A DNA stretch of 64,000 nucleotides from JAZKAR01 sp040389065 (GTDB lineage: Bacteria; Pseudomonadota; Gammaproteobacteria; Burkholderiales; Casimicrobiaceae), in NCBI GenBank assembly GCA_040389065.1, contig JAZKAR010000001.1:62001-126000 (forward strand). Reading direction: 5' to 3'. The translations under genes were made by a program, and so were the position numbers. Under the pieces are notes generated by a model that searched no databases, had not been told where the DNA came from, and saw only the letters and a list, made by a program, of their open reading frames with translations. Positions 18,766 through 27,118 of this stretch are shown piece by piece (positions within the stretch are counted from its first letter, which is position 1; every line of letters starts with the position of its first letter).

Positions 18766-19182
18766 ATGAACAACAAAGATCTTTTTTTGGGGCTTCGCGC
18801 ATTAGCTGAAAGTAATTTTCCTAAGCGATGTCTTTGTTGTGGTCGTCAATTTGATAATGCAGCGCAATTTTTAAAAGAAACTCAGCAGCTACGAAAAGGA
18901 ATCTCAGGTCTTAAACAAAGCAAAGATGACGATAATTGTACTATTATTGAAGTTTATCGAAATTGTCCATGCGGCTCTACATTAATGGATTTTTTTTCTG
19001 ATCGTCGTGACTTATCTGAACTAGGCATATCTCGTCGAAAAAAATTTGGAAAACTAATGGATTATTTAGTAGCTCAAGGGTTAGAACCCGAAATCGCGCG
19101 TGACAAGTTATTAAATTTTTTACAAGGGCAACCCAATGACTTATTAGATTTTGTTAGTCACCTAGAAGATATAGATATTTAG
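18766..19182 (+). CDS. Unrecognised 138-residue protein with possible zinc-binding cysteines
   Basis: I do not recognise this family. The N-terminal half has CLCCG (residues ~22-26) and CPCGS (~67-71), which together could bind a metal ion, separated by a basic, helical stretch. The C-terminal half is predicted helical and polar (GISRRKKFGKLMDYLVAQGL, ARDKLLNFLQG). No signal peptide or membrane segment, so probably cytosolic. It lies alone between a receiver/HD-GYP-like regulator and a PAS kinase, all in the same direction, which suggests but does not prove a role in that signalling set. Codon pattern is like its neighbours and the frame is intact. Confidence 0.75.
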   Translation: MNNKDLFLGLRALAESNFPKRCLCCGRQFDNAAQFLKETQQLRKGISGLKQSKDDDNCTIIEVYRNCPCGSTLMDFFSDRRDLSELGISRRKKFGKLMDYLVAQGLEPEIARDKLLNFLQGQPNDLLDFVSHLEDIDI

Positions 19183-19360
19183 TATTAATTTCCCTCACCA
19201 AAATTTTAACCATTTGTTTTTATTTACATAAAATTTGGTGATTTTAGTAAATTCGCTTTAATTTTTTCAAGAAAACGCCGTTACAATCTTGTTATTTTTC
19301 ATTTTCCTGAAAAATTGCCCTAAAATATCATCTATCATGCATCTTTAAAGGAGGTTTCTA

Positions 19361-20851
19361 ATGCAAAAAGCAGAAGAGCCACATAAATTTCTTAAAGAAT
19401 GTTTAGATGGTAATCCGGTTCCTACCTTTATTTTAAATGCTGATCATACTATTTTGCATTGGAATCGCGCATGTGAAACCATCATTGGAAAAACAGCTCA
19501 AGAAATGGTAGGAACACGTCATCAATGGTCGGCTTTTTATCCTTCTTCCCCTACGCCTCGCCCTACTTTAGCTGATTTAATTATTGATGGGGTTGATGAT
19601 ACAAACTCTCAGCAATGGTATGCAAATAAACTTTGCCGCTCAAATATTGTTGAGAATGCTTATGAAGCATTAGATTTTTTTCCTCATATTCAGCCTTCTG
19701 GACGTTGGCTGTTATTTACAGCTTCTCCCATTCATCATGAAAGTGGAACTTTAATAGGCGCTATAGAAACGCTCGTTGATGTTACAGAAATGAAAAATAT
19801 TGAGCAAGAATTAATGCATTCCCAGCAAGATCTTGAAAAACAAGTTCTTCATAAAACCATGCAATTAAACATAGCTCAAAAGGATTTAGAAAAAGATATT
19901 GAGCAGCGCAAACTCATCGAGGCAGAATTAAAAGAGCGCAATACTAATCTAATGGATCTTAATCAAAAGCTTACGCACCTAAATGAACAGCTTTCTGCTG
20001 CTAATGAGCAAATTAAAATGACTCACCATCAACTTATTCAACAAGAAAAAATGGCTTCAATAGGTCAATTATCAGCAGGAATTGCTCATGAGATTAATAA
20101 TCCTATGAGTTATGTTTTTTCAAATTTCAGAACGCTTGATCATTATTTTTTGAAACTAATTAATATTGTAAATCAATACGTAAAAACTGAAGAGTTAATC
20201 TCTGATGTAACAGCCCGTGAAGCATTGAAACAACTTCGCGAAAGTGTTGATCTAGATTTTATGTGCCATGACATTTTAGTATTAATGTATGAATCATGCG
20301 AAGGTATTGAACGAGTAAGTCAAATTGTGAAATCTCTTAAAGAGTTTTCACATATTGATGCCGTACCAGAATGGCAATTAACAGATATATTACGAGGCCT
20401 GCATTCTACCTTAAATATCGCCAATAATGAGATTAAATATCGTGCAGATATAGTGATGGAATTATCTGTTTTACCAGAAATTCAATGCCTACCTTCAGAA
20501 ATCAACCAAGTATTTATGAATCTTTTAATTAATGCCGCTCATGCTATAGATACTGCTGCTCGCGGAACGATTACCTTACGCTCAGGCTATTCTCAACAAG
20601 AAGTCTGGGTTGAAATAGAAGATACAGGAAGCGGAATGTCTGAAGATGTAAAAAAACGTATTTTTGATCCTTTTTTTACCACTAAACCCGTTGGAAAAGG
20701 AACAGGACTAGGATTATCACTCTCTTATAGCATTATACAAAAACATCATGGAAGCATTGAAGTACGTTCTGAAATTGGAGTTGGCACATGCTTTCGAGTA
20801 ACGCTGCCTATCAATCAGCCTGAATTTCAACAGGAGACTGCTTATGAATAG
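19361..20851 (+). CDS. PAS-containing soluble sensor histidine kinase
   Basis: 496 residues, no membrane segment. A PAS domain covers ~10-145 (NPVPTFILNADHTILHWNRACE ... IGAIETLVDVTEMK), a long coiled coil ~145-230, then HisKA with H243 in GIAHEINNPMSYV, and an ATPase domain with N box NQVFMNLLINAAHAI, G1 DTGSGM, F box FDPFFTTK and G2 GKGTGLGLSLSY. It should autophosphorylate and pass phosphate to receivers; the gene overlaps the downstream receiver/HD-like gene by 8 bp, making that protein the prime partner. Its kinase half closely resembles the receiver-kinase hybrid at 35537-36793. The start follows AAAGGAGG. Confidence 0.9.
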   Translation: MQKAEEPHKFLKECLDGNPVPTFILNADHTILHWNRACETIIGKTAQEMVGTRHQWSAFYPSSPTPRPTLADLIIDGVDDTNSQQWYANKLCRSNIVENAYEALDFFPHIQPSGRWLLFTASPIHHESGTLIGAIETLVDVTEMKNIEQELMHSQQDLEKQVLHKTMQLNIAQKDLEKDIEQRKLIEAELKERNTNLMDLNQKLTHLNEQLSAANEQIKMTHHQLIQQEKMASIGQLSAGIAHEINNPMSYVFSNFRTLDHYFLKLINIVNQYVKTEELISDVTAREALKQLRESVDLDFMCHDILVLMYESCEGIERVSQIVKSLKEFSHIDAVPEWQLTDILRGLHSTLNIANNEIKYRADIVMELSVLPEIQCLPSEINQVFMNLLINAAHAIDTAARGTITLRSGYSQQEVWVEIEDTGSGMSEDVKKRIFDPFFTTKPVGKGTGLGLSLSYSIIQKHHGSIEVRSEIGVGTCFRVTLPINQPEFQQETAYE

Positions 20852-21998
20852 CGTGCTCACACCTTCCTTCTTGGCAAATATTAAAGAAGCTTGGCCTATT
20901 GGATTTACTGAAGCGCCTACTATTTTACTAGTGGATGATGAAACTAATATTTTAAGTGCAATAAATAGATTTTTGAAACCTAAAGGTTATCGTATATTAA
21001 TGGCTAATGATGCCATTAAAGCTTTAGAAGTTTTAGAAGCTGAAGAAGTTGATTTAATTATTTCAGATATGCGTATGCCTGGAATGAATGGTGCGCAACT
21101 ATTGAATAAAGTAAGAGAAAATTGGCCCTGGGTTGTTCGCATACTATTAACTGGTTATTCCGATGTTGCCTCAGCGATTACAGCTATTAATGAAGGTGAA
21201 ATATATCGATATATTGCTAAGCCTTGGGATGATCATGAAATGCTTATGAATATTCGCAGAGCATTAGAGCGAAGAGGTTTAGAAAAAGAATATTTACGCT
21301 TACAAAATTTAACTCAGGAGCAAAATGCAGAATTGCTAGAGCTTAATCAATCGTTAGAACTCAAAGTACAGAAACATTCTGACCAACTAAATATTATGCA
21401 GGATAAAATTAATAGTGATTTCTTAAATTCATTAATTTTAATTTCTCATTTTATTGACTGCTATATAAATGCATTACCCGGGCACTCTCAACGTGTTGCT
21501 GCATGGGGAAAACAAATTGCTAGCCATATGCAGCTTTCTAATCACATACAGCAAAATATTATATTTGCTAGTTTAATTCACAATATTGCAAAAATAGGAT
21601 TAGACACACATTTAGCGCACACTTCTGTGCAAGAGATGTCATCTGAGCAAAAAATTCAATTTGAAAAAAACTGGATAGCTACTGCTACGCTAATATTGCC
21701 TTTTGAAGCGCTACATGAAGCCAATGAAATTATTCGTCATCAATATGAACACTATGATGGAACAGGTTTTCCTAACCATCTTTCATCTACAGATATACCA
21801 ATAGAGGCAAGTATCTTAACGGTAACAAAACAGTATGAAGAAGCACTCACAGGCCTTTACTTACCTCAAAAAATGTCATCTGATGAAGCCCAATCTTGGA
21901 TTGCTGAAAGAAAAGGAAGCCATTATGCCCCTGATGTTGTAGATGCTTTTCTTAATATCATTTCACACAAGGGCGATAATATTCAAAAGCTTTCTTAG
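20844..21998 (+). CDS. Response regulator with degenerate HD-GYP domain, second paralogue
   Basis: 384 residues. Receiver domain ~25-140 with phospho-acceptor D75 (IISDMRMPG), coiled coil ~150-190, HD-GYP-like domain ~195-375. Metal motifs are decayed: HD reads HNIAKIG (H246-N247), the HPxxG His is replaced in FEKNWIATA, and HHE becomes QYE, although GTGFP survives near residue 310. Catalysis of cyclic-di-GMP hydrolysis is unlikely. It overlaps the upstream kinase gene by 8 bp (translational coupling) and shares receiver and tail sequence with the 17200 protein (AQSWI...HYAPDVVDAFLNII), pointing to local duplication and separate decay. It lacks the extra ~60-residue tail of its paralogue. Confidence 0.85.
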   Translation: MNSVLTPSFLANIKEAWPIGFTEAPTILLVDDETNILSAINRFLKPKGYRILMANDAIKALEVLEAEEVDLIISDMRMPGMNGAQLLNKVRENWPWVVRILLTGYSDVASAITAINEGEIYRYIAKPWDDHEMLMNIRRALERRGLEKEYLRLQNLTQEQNAELLELNQSLELKVQKHSDQLNIMQDKINSDFLNSLILISHFIDCYINALPGHSQRVAAWGKQIASHMQLSNHIQQNIIFASLIHNIAKIGLDTHLAHTSVQEMSSEQKIQFEKNWIATATLILPFEALHEANEIIRHQYEHYDGTGFPNHLSSTDIPIEASILTVTKQYEEALTGLYLPQKMSSDEAQSWIAERKGSHYAPDVVDAFLNIISHKGDNIQKLS

Positions 21999-22033
21999 CA
22001 AAAATATTTTTTTAAATTTTTATTAATATCCTT

Positions 22034-22148
22034 AGGAGTTACGCAGTTGAGCGCTATCAAGGCATGGCAACGCAGACAGTACAAGTAGTACGGCAAGTTG
22101 CCATAACGCGGGGCGTCCCACGCCGAGAGAGCCAACTGCGTAACTTCT
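22034..22148 (+). mobile_element. MITE-like element, copy 2 (115 bp)
   Basis: Left end AGGAGTTACGCAGTTG, right end the complement of AGAAGTTACGCAGTTG, with TA directly outside GGAGTT and AACTTC. The interior contains ATGGCAAC / GTTGCCAT as a perfect 8-bp inner stem and GGGCGTCCC. It separates the second HD-GYP-like regulator from the next receiver gene. It is the best-preserved copy for secondary structure. Confidence 0.82.
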
Positions 22149-22226
22149 AATCCTATCAACGTATATATCATTTTAAGAAATATTCCTTCAGATGAAATGC
22201 GTCGATTTTAAAGGAGAATGATTGTT

Positions 22227-22769
22227 ATGTTCAATATTTTACTTATTGATGATGAAATTATGATCATTCATGCTTTAACTCGGCTTATCCGACGCTCTTT
22301 ACCTGAAGATACTCATATTGAAGGCTTTATAGACCCTCATGCAGCATTAAACCGTGTAAAAGAAAAACGTTTTGATATCATTATGTCTGATTACCGTATG
22401 CCCTCAATGAACGGTATTGAGTTATTAAAGCAAGCTGCTGAAATTCAACCTGATGCTAGCCGTCTTATTTTATCTGCTACTGAAGATTTCAGTGTATTGA
22501 TGCAGGCAATTAATGAAGCTGAAATTATGAGCTTTTTGCCTAAACCGTGGGAAGATCAGGTATTGATTGATACGATACTAAAAGCGGCTAATACTTCTCA
22601 ACAAACGCGTAACGAACATCTATTAGCCGATGAACGTAGGTTAGATATGAAAGCACTTTCTCCCCAAGAAGTCGAAAAGCGACGTTTAGAACAAGAAGAA
22701 CCAGGGCTAACAACTGCAAATTGGAATGAAGAGGGCGCTATCGTTATCAGTGAAAATGAAGCAAGCTAA
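22227..22769 (+). CDS. Receiver-domain response regulator with a short C-terminal tail
   Basis: 180 residues. The receiver domain (~1-125) has D8/D9, phospho-acceptor D55 (IIMSDYRMPSMNG), and the KPW lysine motif in SFLPKPWEDQ. About 55 polar residues follow that match no output domain I know. It resembles the receivers at 17200 and 20844 (the QAINEAEI...KPW segment), so it belongs to the same local family. I chose the ATG at 22227: AAGGAG ends 10 bases before it, whereas the in-frame ATG at 22218 abuts that ribosome site. A probable terminator overlaps its last codons. Confidence 0.85.
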   Translation: MFNILLIDDEIMIIHALTRLIRRSLPEDTHIEGFIDPHAALNRVKEKRFDIIMSDYRMPSMNGIELLKQAAEIQPDASRLILSATEDFSVLMQAINEAEIMSFLPKPWEDQVLIDTILKAANTSQQTRNEHLLADERRLDMKALSPQEVEKRRLEQEEPGLTTANWNEEGAIVISENEAS

Positions 22770-22795
22770 TGTTAATAAGAAGCCTGCTTCATTTT
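22753..22795 (+). terminator. Rho-independent-type terminator after the receiver gene
   Basis: Arms AAAATGAAGCA (22753-22763) and TGCTTCATTTT (22785-22795), an 11-bp stem continuing into T residues. The left arm lies inside the last codons of the receiver gene. It separates this rightward set from the leftward ispF gene. Confidence 0.6.
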
Positions 22796-22833
22796 TAAGC
22801 TTGAAAAATTTATTGTTAGATGAACAAAAAGGC

Positions 22834-23328
22834 TTAAAAAGAAGGTTTAAAAGGATAAATTAATGCCACTGCTTGCGCAGCAATGCCTTCACCTCGACCA
22901 ATGAACCCTAAATGTTCAGTAGTAGTCGCTTTAACACTTACCTGATGCAGTTTTAAATTTAAATCTTGAGCAATATGCATTTGCATCGTAGAAATATAAG
23001 GAGCCATTCTTGGAGCTTGGGCAATAATGGTTGAGTCAATATTATTAATATCAAATCCACGCTGATTTAAACGCTCTCGTACACTTCTTAATAGCATACG
23101 GCTATCAGCGCCATGATAAGCTGCATCTGTTTCTGGAAAATGCTTCCCGATATCTCCTAAAGCTGCCGCTCCCAACAAAGCATCACAGATTGCATGAAGC
23201 AATACATCTGCATCAGAATGGCCATCTAGCCCTTTGGGAAAGGGTATGGTTACCCCTCCTATTACCAATGGCCTGCCTTCTACTAAAGGATGAACATCGT
23301 AACCTGTCCCTATTCGTGGCAAATGCAT
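22834..23328 (-). CDS. ispF: 2-C-methyl-D-erythritol 2,4-cyclodiphosphate synthase
   Basis: 164 residues, typical IspF length. It cyclises CDP-methylerythritol 2-phosphate in the MEP isoprenoid pathway and works as a zinc-dependent trimer. Landmarks: the metal-binding GTGYDVHP at the N-terminus, GLDGHSDADVLLHAICDALLGA, GDIGKHFPETD, IIAQAPRMAPY, and VKATTTEHLGFIGRGEGIAAQA. ispD, its usual neighbour, is not in the window. It is downstream of bioB in the same direction with hairpins between, so it probably has its own promoter. Confidence 0.96.
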   Translation of the reverse strand: MHLPRIGTGYDVHPLVEGRPLVIGGVTIPFPKGLDGHSDADVLLHAICDALLGAAALGDIGKHFPETDAAYHGADSRMLLRSVRERLNQRGFDINNIDSTIIAQAPRMAPYISTMQMHIAQDLNLKLHQVSVKATTTEHLGFIGRGEGIAAQAVALIYPFKPSF

Positions 23329-23340
23329 ACAAACTCCAGC

Positions 23341-23406
23341 CTTATTATTTATAACGAATAATAAGATTATAAAACATATTGCTGATAATTACAGACTATT
23401 ATCAGC
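23341..23406 (-). terminator. Tandem hairpins between bioB and ispF
   Basis: Two perfect 9-bp inverted repeats in a row: CTTATTATT / AATAATAAG (23341-23365) and GCTGATAAT / ATTATCAGC (23381-23406). They lie downstream of leftward bioB. The reverse strand after the GC-richer one reads AATATGTTTTATAATC, a weak T-run. Termination is likely but not certain. Confidence 0.45.
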
Positions 23407-23473
23407 AGCAGAGCCAAAATAAATAATTGTTTATAAATACAAAAACAACATTCCAGATTTCAATAGCCTCGAT

Positions 23474-24466
23474 CTAAAGCGTTGCTTGGCTTATCAAACC
23501 TACAGGCTTAAGCCCTAACTTATCAAGCAATACCTGATCTAGGTTCACTTCAGGGTTATCTGTTGTTAATAACTTTTCACCATAAAATATTGAATTCGCA
23601 CCAGCAAAAAAACATAATGCTTGTTCAGCTTCAGAAAATTTTTGCCTGCCTGCAGATAAACGTACCCAAGCCTTAGGCATGATTATTCTGGCAACAGCGA
23701 TAGTACGTATAAACTCGAAAATATCAAAATTCTTTTGATCAGCAAGCGGTGTGCCTTCAACGGGAACCAACTGATTGATAGGAACTGATTCTGGATAAGG
23801 GTTTAAGTTTGCTAGTTGTGCTAATAAACCCGCGCGCTCGCGCCGAGACTCACCCATTCCTAAAATACCACCACAACATACATTAATACCCGCTTCACGC
23901 ACACGTTGTAATGTATTCAGACGATCTTGGTATTCACGGGTCTTAATCACCTGCCCGTAAAACTCAGGCGCTGTATCTAAATTATGATTGTAATAATCTA
24001 AACCAGCTTCTTTTAATTGTTCAGCCTGGTCTTCTTTCAATAACCCTAATGTAGCACATGTTTCTAGGCCTAGCGCTTTTACCTCGCGCACCATGTCTAA
24101 CACCGGATCTAAGTCTTTTTGTTTAGGGCCGCGCCATGCAGCCCCCATGCAAAAACGACTTGCTCCTGCTGCTTTTGCCTGCCGTGCTTTCTCTAGCACT
24201 TCGTCTAAAAGCATCATAGGAGTATCTTCAACTGACGTTGAGTATCTGCGTGATTGCGGACAATAGCTACAATCTTCAGGGCATCCACCCGTTTTAATAG
24301 ATACCAAAGTCGAAAGCTGTATCTGCGTAGGATCAAAATGCTGACGATGTATTGTTTGTGCCTGAAACAGCAAATCTGTAAACGGCAATTCAAAAAAAGC
24401 AACAATACGTTCGATAGACCATAGAGGCTTCGAACTTGAGGAAACTGGAGGAACTACAGAATTCAT
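23474..24466 (-). CDS. bioB: Biotin synthase
   Basis: 330 residues. A radical-SAM enzyme that inserts sulfur into dethiobiotin. The 4Fe-4S motif is CPEDCSYCPQ; the flanking QHFDPTQIQLSTLVSIKTGG, FCMGAAWRGP, GLDYYNHNLDT, GGILGMGES and RLSAGRQKF are all family landmarks. The frame stays open upstream to 24664, but those 66 extra residues are unlike BioB and run antisense through comF. I place the start at the ATG 24464-24466, where the family begins. This start overlaps the comF start codon by two bases on the opposite strand. Confidence 0.94.
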   Translation of the reverse strand: MNSVVPPVSSSSKPLWSIERIVAFFELPFTDLLFQAQTIHRQHFDPTQIQLSTLVSIKTGGCPEDCSYCPQSRRYSTSVEDTPMMLLDEVLEKARQAKAAGASRFCMGAAWRGPKQKDLDPVLDMVREVKALGLETCATLGLLKEDQAEQLKEAGLDYYNHNLDTAPEFYGQVIKTREYQDRLNTLQRVREAGINVCCGGILGMGESRRERAGLLAQLANLNPYPESVPINQLVPVEGTPLADQKNFDIFEFIRTIAVARIIMPKAWVRLSAGRQKFSEAEQALCFFAGANSIFYGEKLLTTDNPEVNLDQVLLDKLGLKPVGLISQATL

Positions 24467-25163
24467 GCGTACCCATACTTTCTGGCAAACCATAGCCAAT
24501 TGGATTGTGCCACAATCTTGTGAACTGTGTCGCGCTCCTTCTTTGCAAATTAATCTTTGCATTGACTGTTTAAAAGAATTACCTTGGTCAGACAATAGTT
24601 TAATTCTACCGGCAGACACCATGCACCCTGTTCTTTTTTCTAATAATAATATAAAAGGGGTCATTGCTCCTTTTCGCTATGAGCATCCTACCGATCATTT
24701 TATCCATGCATTTAAATATCAGAAACAAATTCATTGGGCTTATACACTGGCTTATTGCATTAGCCGCCAATGGGCATTTGATTTCCCATCGCCTGATGCA
24801 TGGATTCCCATTCCCTTACATGCTTCGCGCTATAGAGAAAGAGGATTTAATCAATCGCAGCTTTTAGCACGCGCCCTATCAAAACTAAGAGGCGGTAAAG
24901 TCAACAACGCCTTACTAAAACGCGTACGCACATCTTACTCAGTGGCTCAACACAAATTAAGTGCCGATGAACGCTTAAGTGAAGTGATCTATAATTTTGC
25001 TGTGAATATAAGCGATCATAAGAACATTCCAAAACGCGTATGTTTAGTTGATGATGTTCTAACCACAGGCGCTACGCTTTCAAGTGCAGCAAACGCACTG
25101 CATTTAGCAGGAGTAGAAGAAATTTATGCTGTCGTTATTGCTCGAACGCATCGTAATATTTAG
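24465..25163 (+). CDS. comF: ComF family phosphoribosyltransferase-like competence protein
   Basis: 232 residues. The N-terminal zinc-finger-like part has CELCRAP and CIDCLKELPW; the middle has the ComF signature IPIPLHASRYRERGFNQSQLLA; the C-terminal PRPP-binding loop is VCLVDDVLTTGATLSSAA. ComF proteins are needed for natural transformation, probably in handling of incoming single-stranded DNA in the cytosol. The ATG follows GGAGGA at a long spacing of about 12 bases. Head-to-head with bioB, tail-to-tail with the PilZ gene, overlapping the latter by a few bases. Confidence 0.9.
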   Translation: MRTHTFWQTIANWIVPQSCELCRAPSLQINLCIDCLKELPWSDNSLILPADTMHPVLFSNNNIKGVIAPFRYEHPTDHFIHAFKYQKQIHWAYTLAYCISRQWAFDFPSPDAWIPIPLHASRYRERGFNQSQLLARALSKLRGGKVNNALLKRVRTSYSVAQHKLSADERLSEVIYNFAVNISDHKNIPKRVCLVDDVLTTGATLSSAANALHLAGVEEIYAVVIARTHRNI

Positions 25164-25486
25164 CGCAAAAAAACTGAGACAAAGCTAAGCGCTTCTTCGG
25201 TAATTTCTTTGAATTGTACGCCAATACGGTAGCCTATTTTCTTCTCATTAAAAGCGCTGTGAACAACTTGCACTACTGCAGATATATGCTCTTTTTTGCT
25301 ATATAAAACAATATCAAAATCTACAGTATAAAACTTATTAGGAAATAACTGAGCTACACTAATAAAACCAATCCCATCACTTGAAATATCAAGCCCTACA
25401 GCATTAACTATTCCTCCATCAGGTAAGGTAATCTTAATCATTGCACTTAATGTTTTTCGAGTATACCGCCTCTGTTCTGCTCCCAC
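25160..25486 (-). CDS. PilZ-domain protein, probable cyclic-di-GMP receptor
   Basis: 108 residues made of one PilZ domain. The two cyclic-di-GMP motifs are present: RxxxR at residues 6-10 (RRYTR) and DxSxxG at 33-38 (DISSDG), followed by beta strands ending in GYRIGVQFKEI. Such single-domain proteins pass cyclic-di-GMP levels to motility or polysaccharide machinery. The start is a GTG at 25484-25486 supported by AAGGAG seven bases upstream. Its stop overlaps the comF stop on the other strand by a few bases. It is the only PilZ protein in the window; the GGEEF enzyme at 50118 is a possible source of its ligand. Confidence 0.88.
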   Translation of the reverse strand: MGAEQRRYTRKTLSAMIKITLPDGGIVNAVGLDISSDGIGFISVAQLFPNKFYTVDFDIVLYSKKEHISAVVQVVHSAFNEKKIGYRIGVQFKEITEEALSFVSVFLR

Positions 25487-26059
25487 TCTTATACTCCTTA
25501 TTTAATGTAAGAAGCTCTTCAAAACTAACGCAGAAGATTTAAGGGTCTTGCTTAGCTAAAAATTTACCTATGCATTACTTGTTTAAATAACCAAATTCAT
25601 ATGAGTTTTGCATTAAATTTCAACCAAGCAAAAACTTAATAATATTCCCCAGAACATTTCTTCTAGCAAGACTCAATAGTTTTAAGCTTTGTATAGCAAT
25701 CAATAACGGCAAAAGCTTTTTTTCCTCAAGTCTTAAAATACCTGTTATATTTTTGATTTTTCAGCTAAACATATATTTATAAAAACCAATTTAACACTCA
25801 TTCCTTTTTTATCTTTTACTCATTGCTTAAATAAAAATATTAGCCAAGACTCTTGCATAACAATAAATTACTTTTAACCCATATATTCTCCTCATCACCC
25901 CACTATCTTAAAATTGTTAATCAAATATTTAATGTTATAGATATTTCGGTTAAGCTTATAGTATTAAAACAATTTTTTCTTTTAGAAGCTTATTCTCTAA
26001 TAAAAATACAAGCGAATGCCTATTTAAGAATACTTCTTTACCAATTGATGGAGTTTCAC
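25487..26059. other. Gene-free, AT-rich gap before the pentapeptide-repeat gene
   Basis: About 570 bp between two divergent starts. An in-frame extension of the downstream gene to 25853 exists but lacks a ribosome site and reads as an unlikely Ile/Leu-rich leader. No hairpin or repeat stands out. It should hold the promoters for both neighbours. Confidence 0.45.
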
Positions 26060-27118
26060 ATGGCCTATTTACAGCCTTTTATTCAAATTATGCATTTGAT
26101 TTTGTTATCTTTACTTTTACCTTCATTTAGTTTCGCAGCCCAATTTTTTAACTTAAATGTATTTGAAGGTGCGAATATTGAATTATCAGATCATCATGGC
26201 GCTGATATGAAAAATGTAAACTTTCAAGGCACTAACATGATGCGAGCTAACTTTAAAGGTTCTAATGTAAGCAACGCTAACTTTAAAGAAGCAAATATGC
26301 AAGAAGCAGACTTTGAAAAGGCAATTTTATCGAGTGCAAACTTACTCAATGCCAATATTACACGCACGAATTTTTTAAGCGCTCATCTTGATAACGCTAA
26401 TTTACAAAATACTCAGGCTTCTTTCGCCAACTTTCAAAATACGAATTTACAGAAATCTAATTTTCAAGCCAGCGATCTTCGTTTAGCTAGTTTTCAATAT
26501 GCTGATTTAACTCAAGCAAATCTTCAGAGTGCTGATATTTTTCAAACCAGTTTCAAAGGCGCAAAGTTGATTGTTACAAATTTTAAGGGTTCAGCCATGG
26601 AACTCAACAGCTTTGAGGATGCAGATATACAAGGAGCAAATTTTCAAGGTGTTAATTTAAGCGACTCAAATTTTAGGTATGCTTATATTCATCCTGCCAC
26701 GCCAAACGATACTACCTATAGTCCATTTGGTTGCATTGCATCTACATTGCGTGCAAAAACCTTACGTGACTTAAACATTAAAGAAGATGCTCAATGGAAA
26801 AAAGTTGGCGACAATATGATTAATTTACAACCAATTGAAACTCCAACTGAAATTTGCACCAACTTTCAAGAAGTTTCATTTAAGGATGCTATTCTTCATA
26901 ATGTAAATTTCTCAAATCCAGAACACTTTAAATATGCCAATATAACCGTCGCTCATCTTTGTAAAGCACAATCTCTTTTTGGATCCACGTTTCCTAAACA
27001 TATTATGAATGCAATTAAACGTGATAAATCATGCTCTAAAAAATTAACCAATAAAGCTTTATTTGAACGCGTAAAAGATAATTTTTTAAAGCAATCCTTA
27101 AAAGAATCTCTGCATTAA
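26060..27118 (+). CDS. Secreted pentapeptide-repeat protein
   Basis: About 352 residues from the ATG at 26060, chosen because GGAG lies six bases upstream and the result is a clean signal peptide (AYLQPFIQIMHLILLSLLLP, cleavage near SFAAQ). Residues ~40-215 hold about 30 A(N/D)(F/L)xx units, e.g. ANFKGSNVSNANFKEAN, which should fold into a right-handed quadrilateral beta-helix. The centre position is mostly Phe, as in many bacterial members. The C-terminal ~130 residues contain four cysteines and a second short repeat run. Exported to the periplasm or beyond; function unknown. It stands alone, converging with mutY. Confidence 0.85.
   Translation: MAYLQPFIQIMHLILLSLLLPSFSFAAQFFNLNVFEGANIELSDHHGADMKNVNFQGTNMMRANFKGSNVSNANFKEANMQEADFEKAILSSANLLNANITRTNFLSAHLDNANLQNTQASFANFQNTNLQKSNFQASDLRLASFQYADLTQANLQSADIFQTSFKGAKLIVTNFKGSAMELNSFEDADIQGANFQGVNLSDSNFRYAYIHPATPNDTTYSPFGCIASTLRAKTLRDLNIKEDAQWKKVGDNMINLQPIETPTEICTNFQEVSFKDAILHNVNFSNPEHFKYANITVAHLCKAQSLFGSTFPKHIMNAIKRDKSCSKKLTNKALFERVKDNFLKQSLKESLH

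Noticed and set aside
24467..24664. 66-residue upstream extension of bioB
   Set aside because: Unlike any BioB N-terminus and entirely antisense to the comF coding region.
25853..26059. N-terminal extension of the pentapeptide-repeat protein
   Set aside because: The extension lacks a ribosome site, would hide the clear signal peptide, and GGAG precedes the ATG at 26060.
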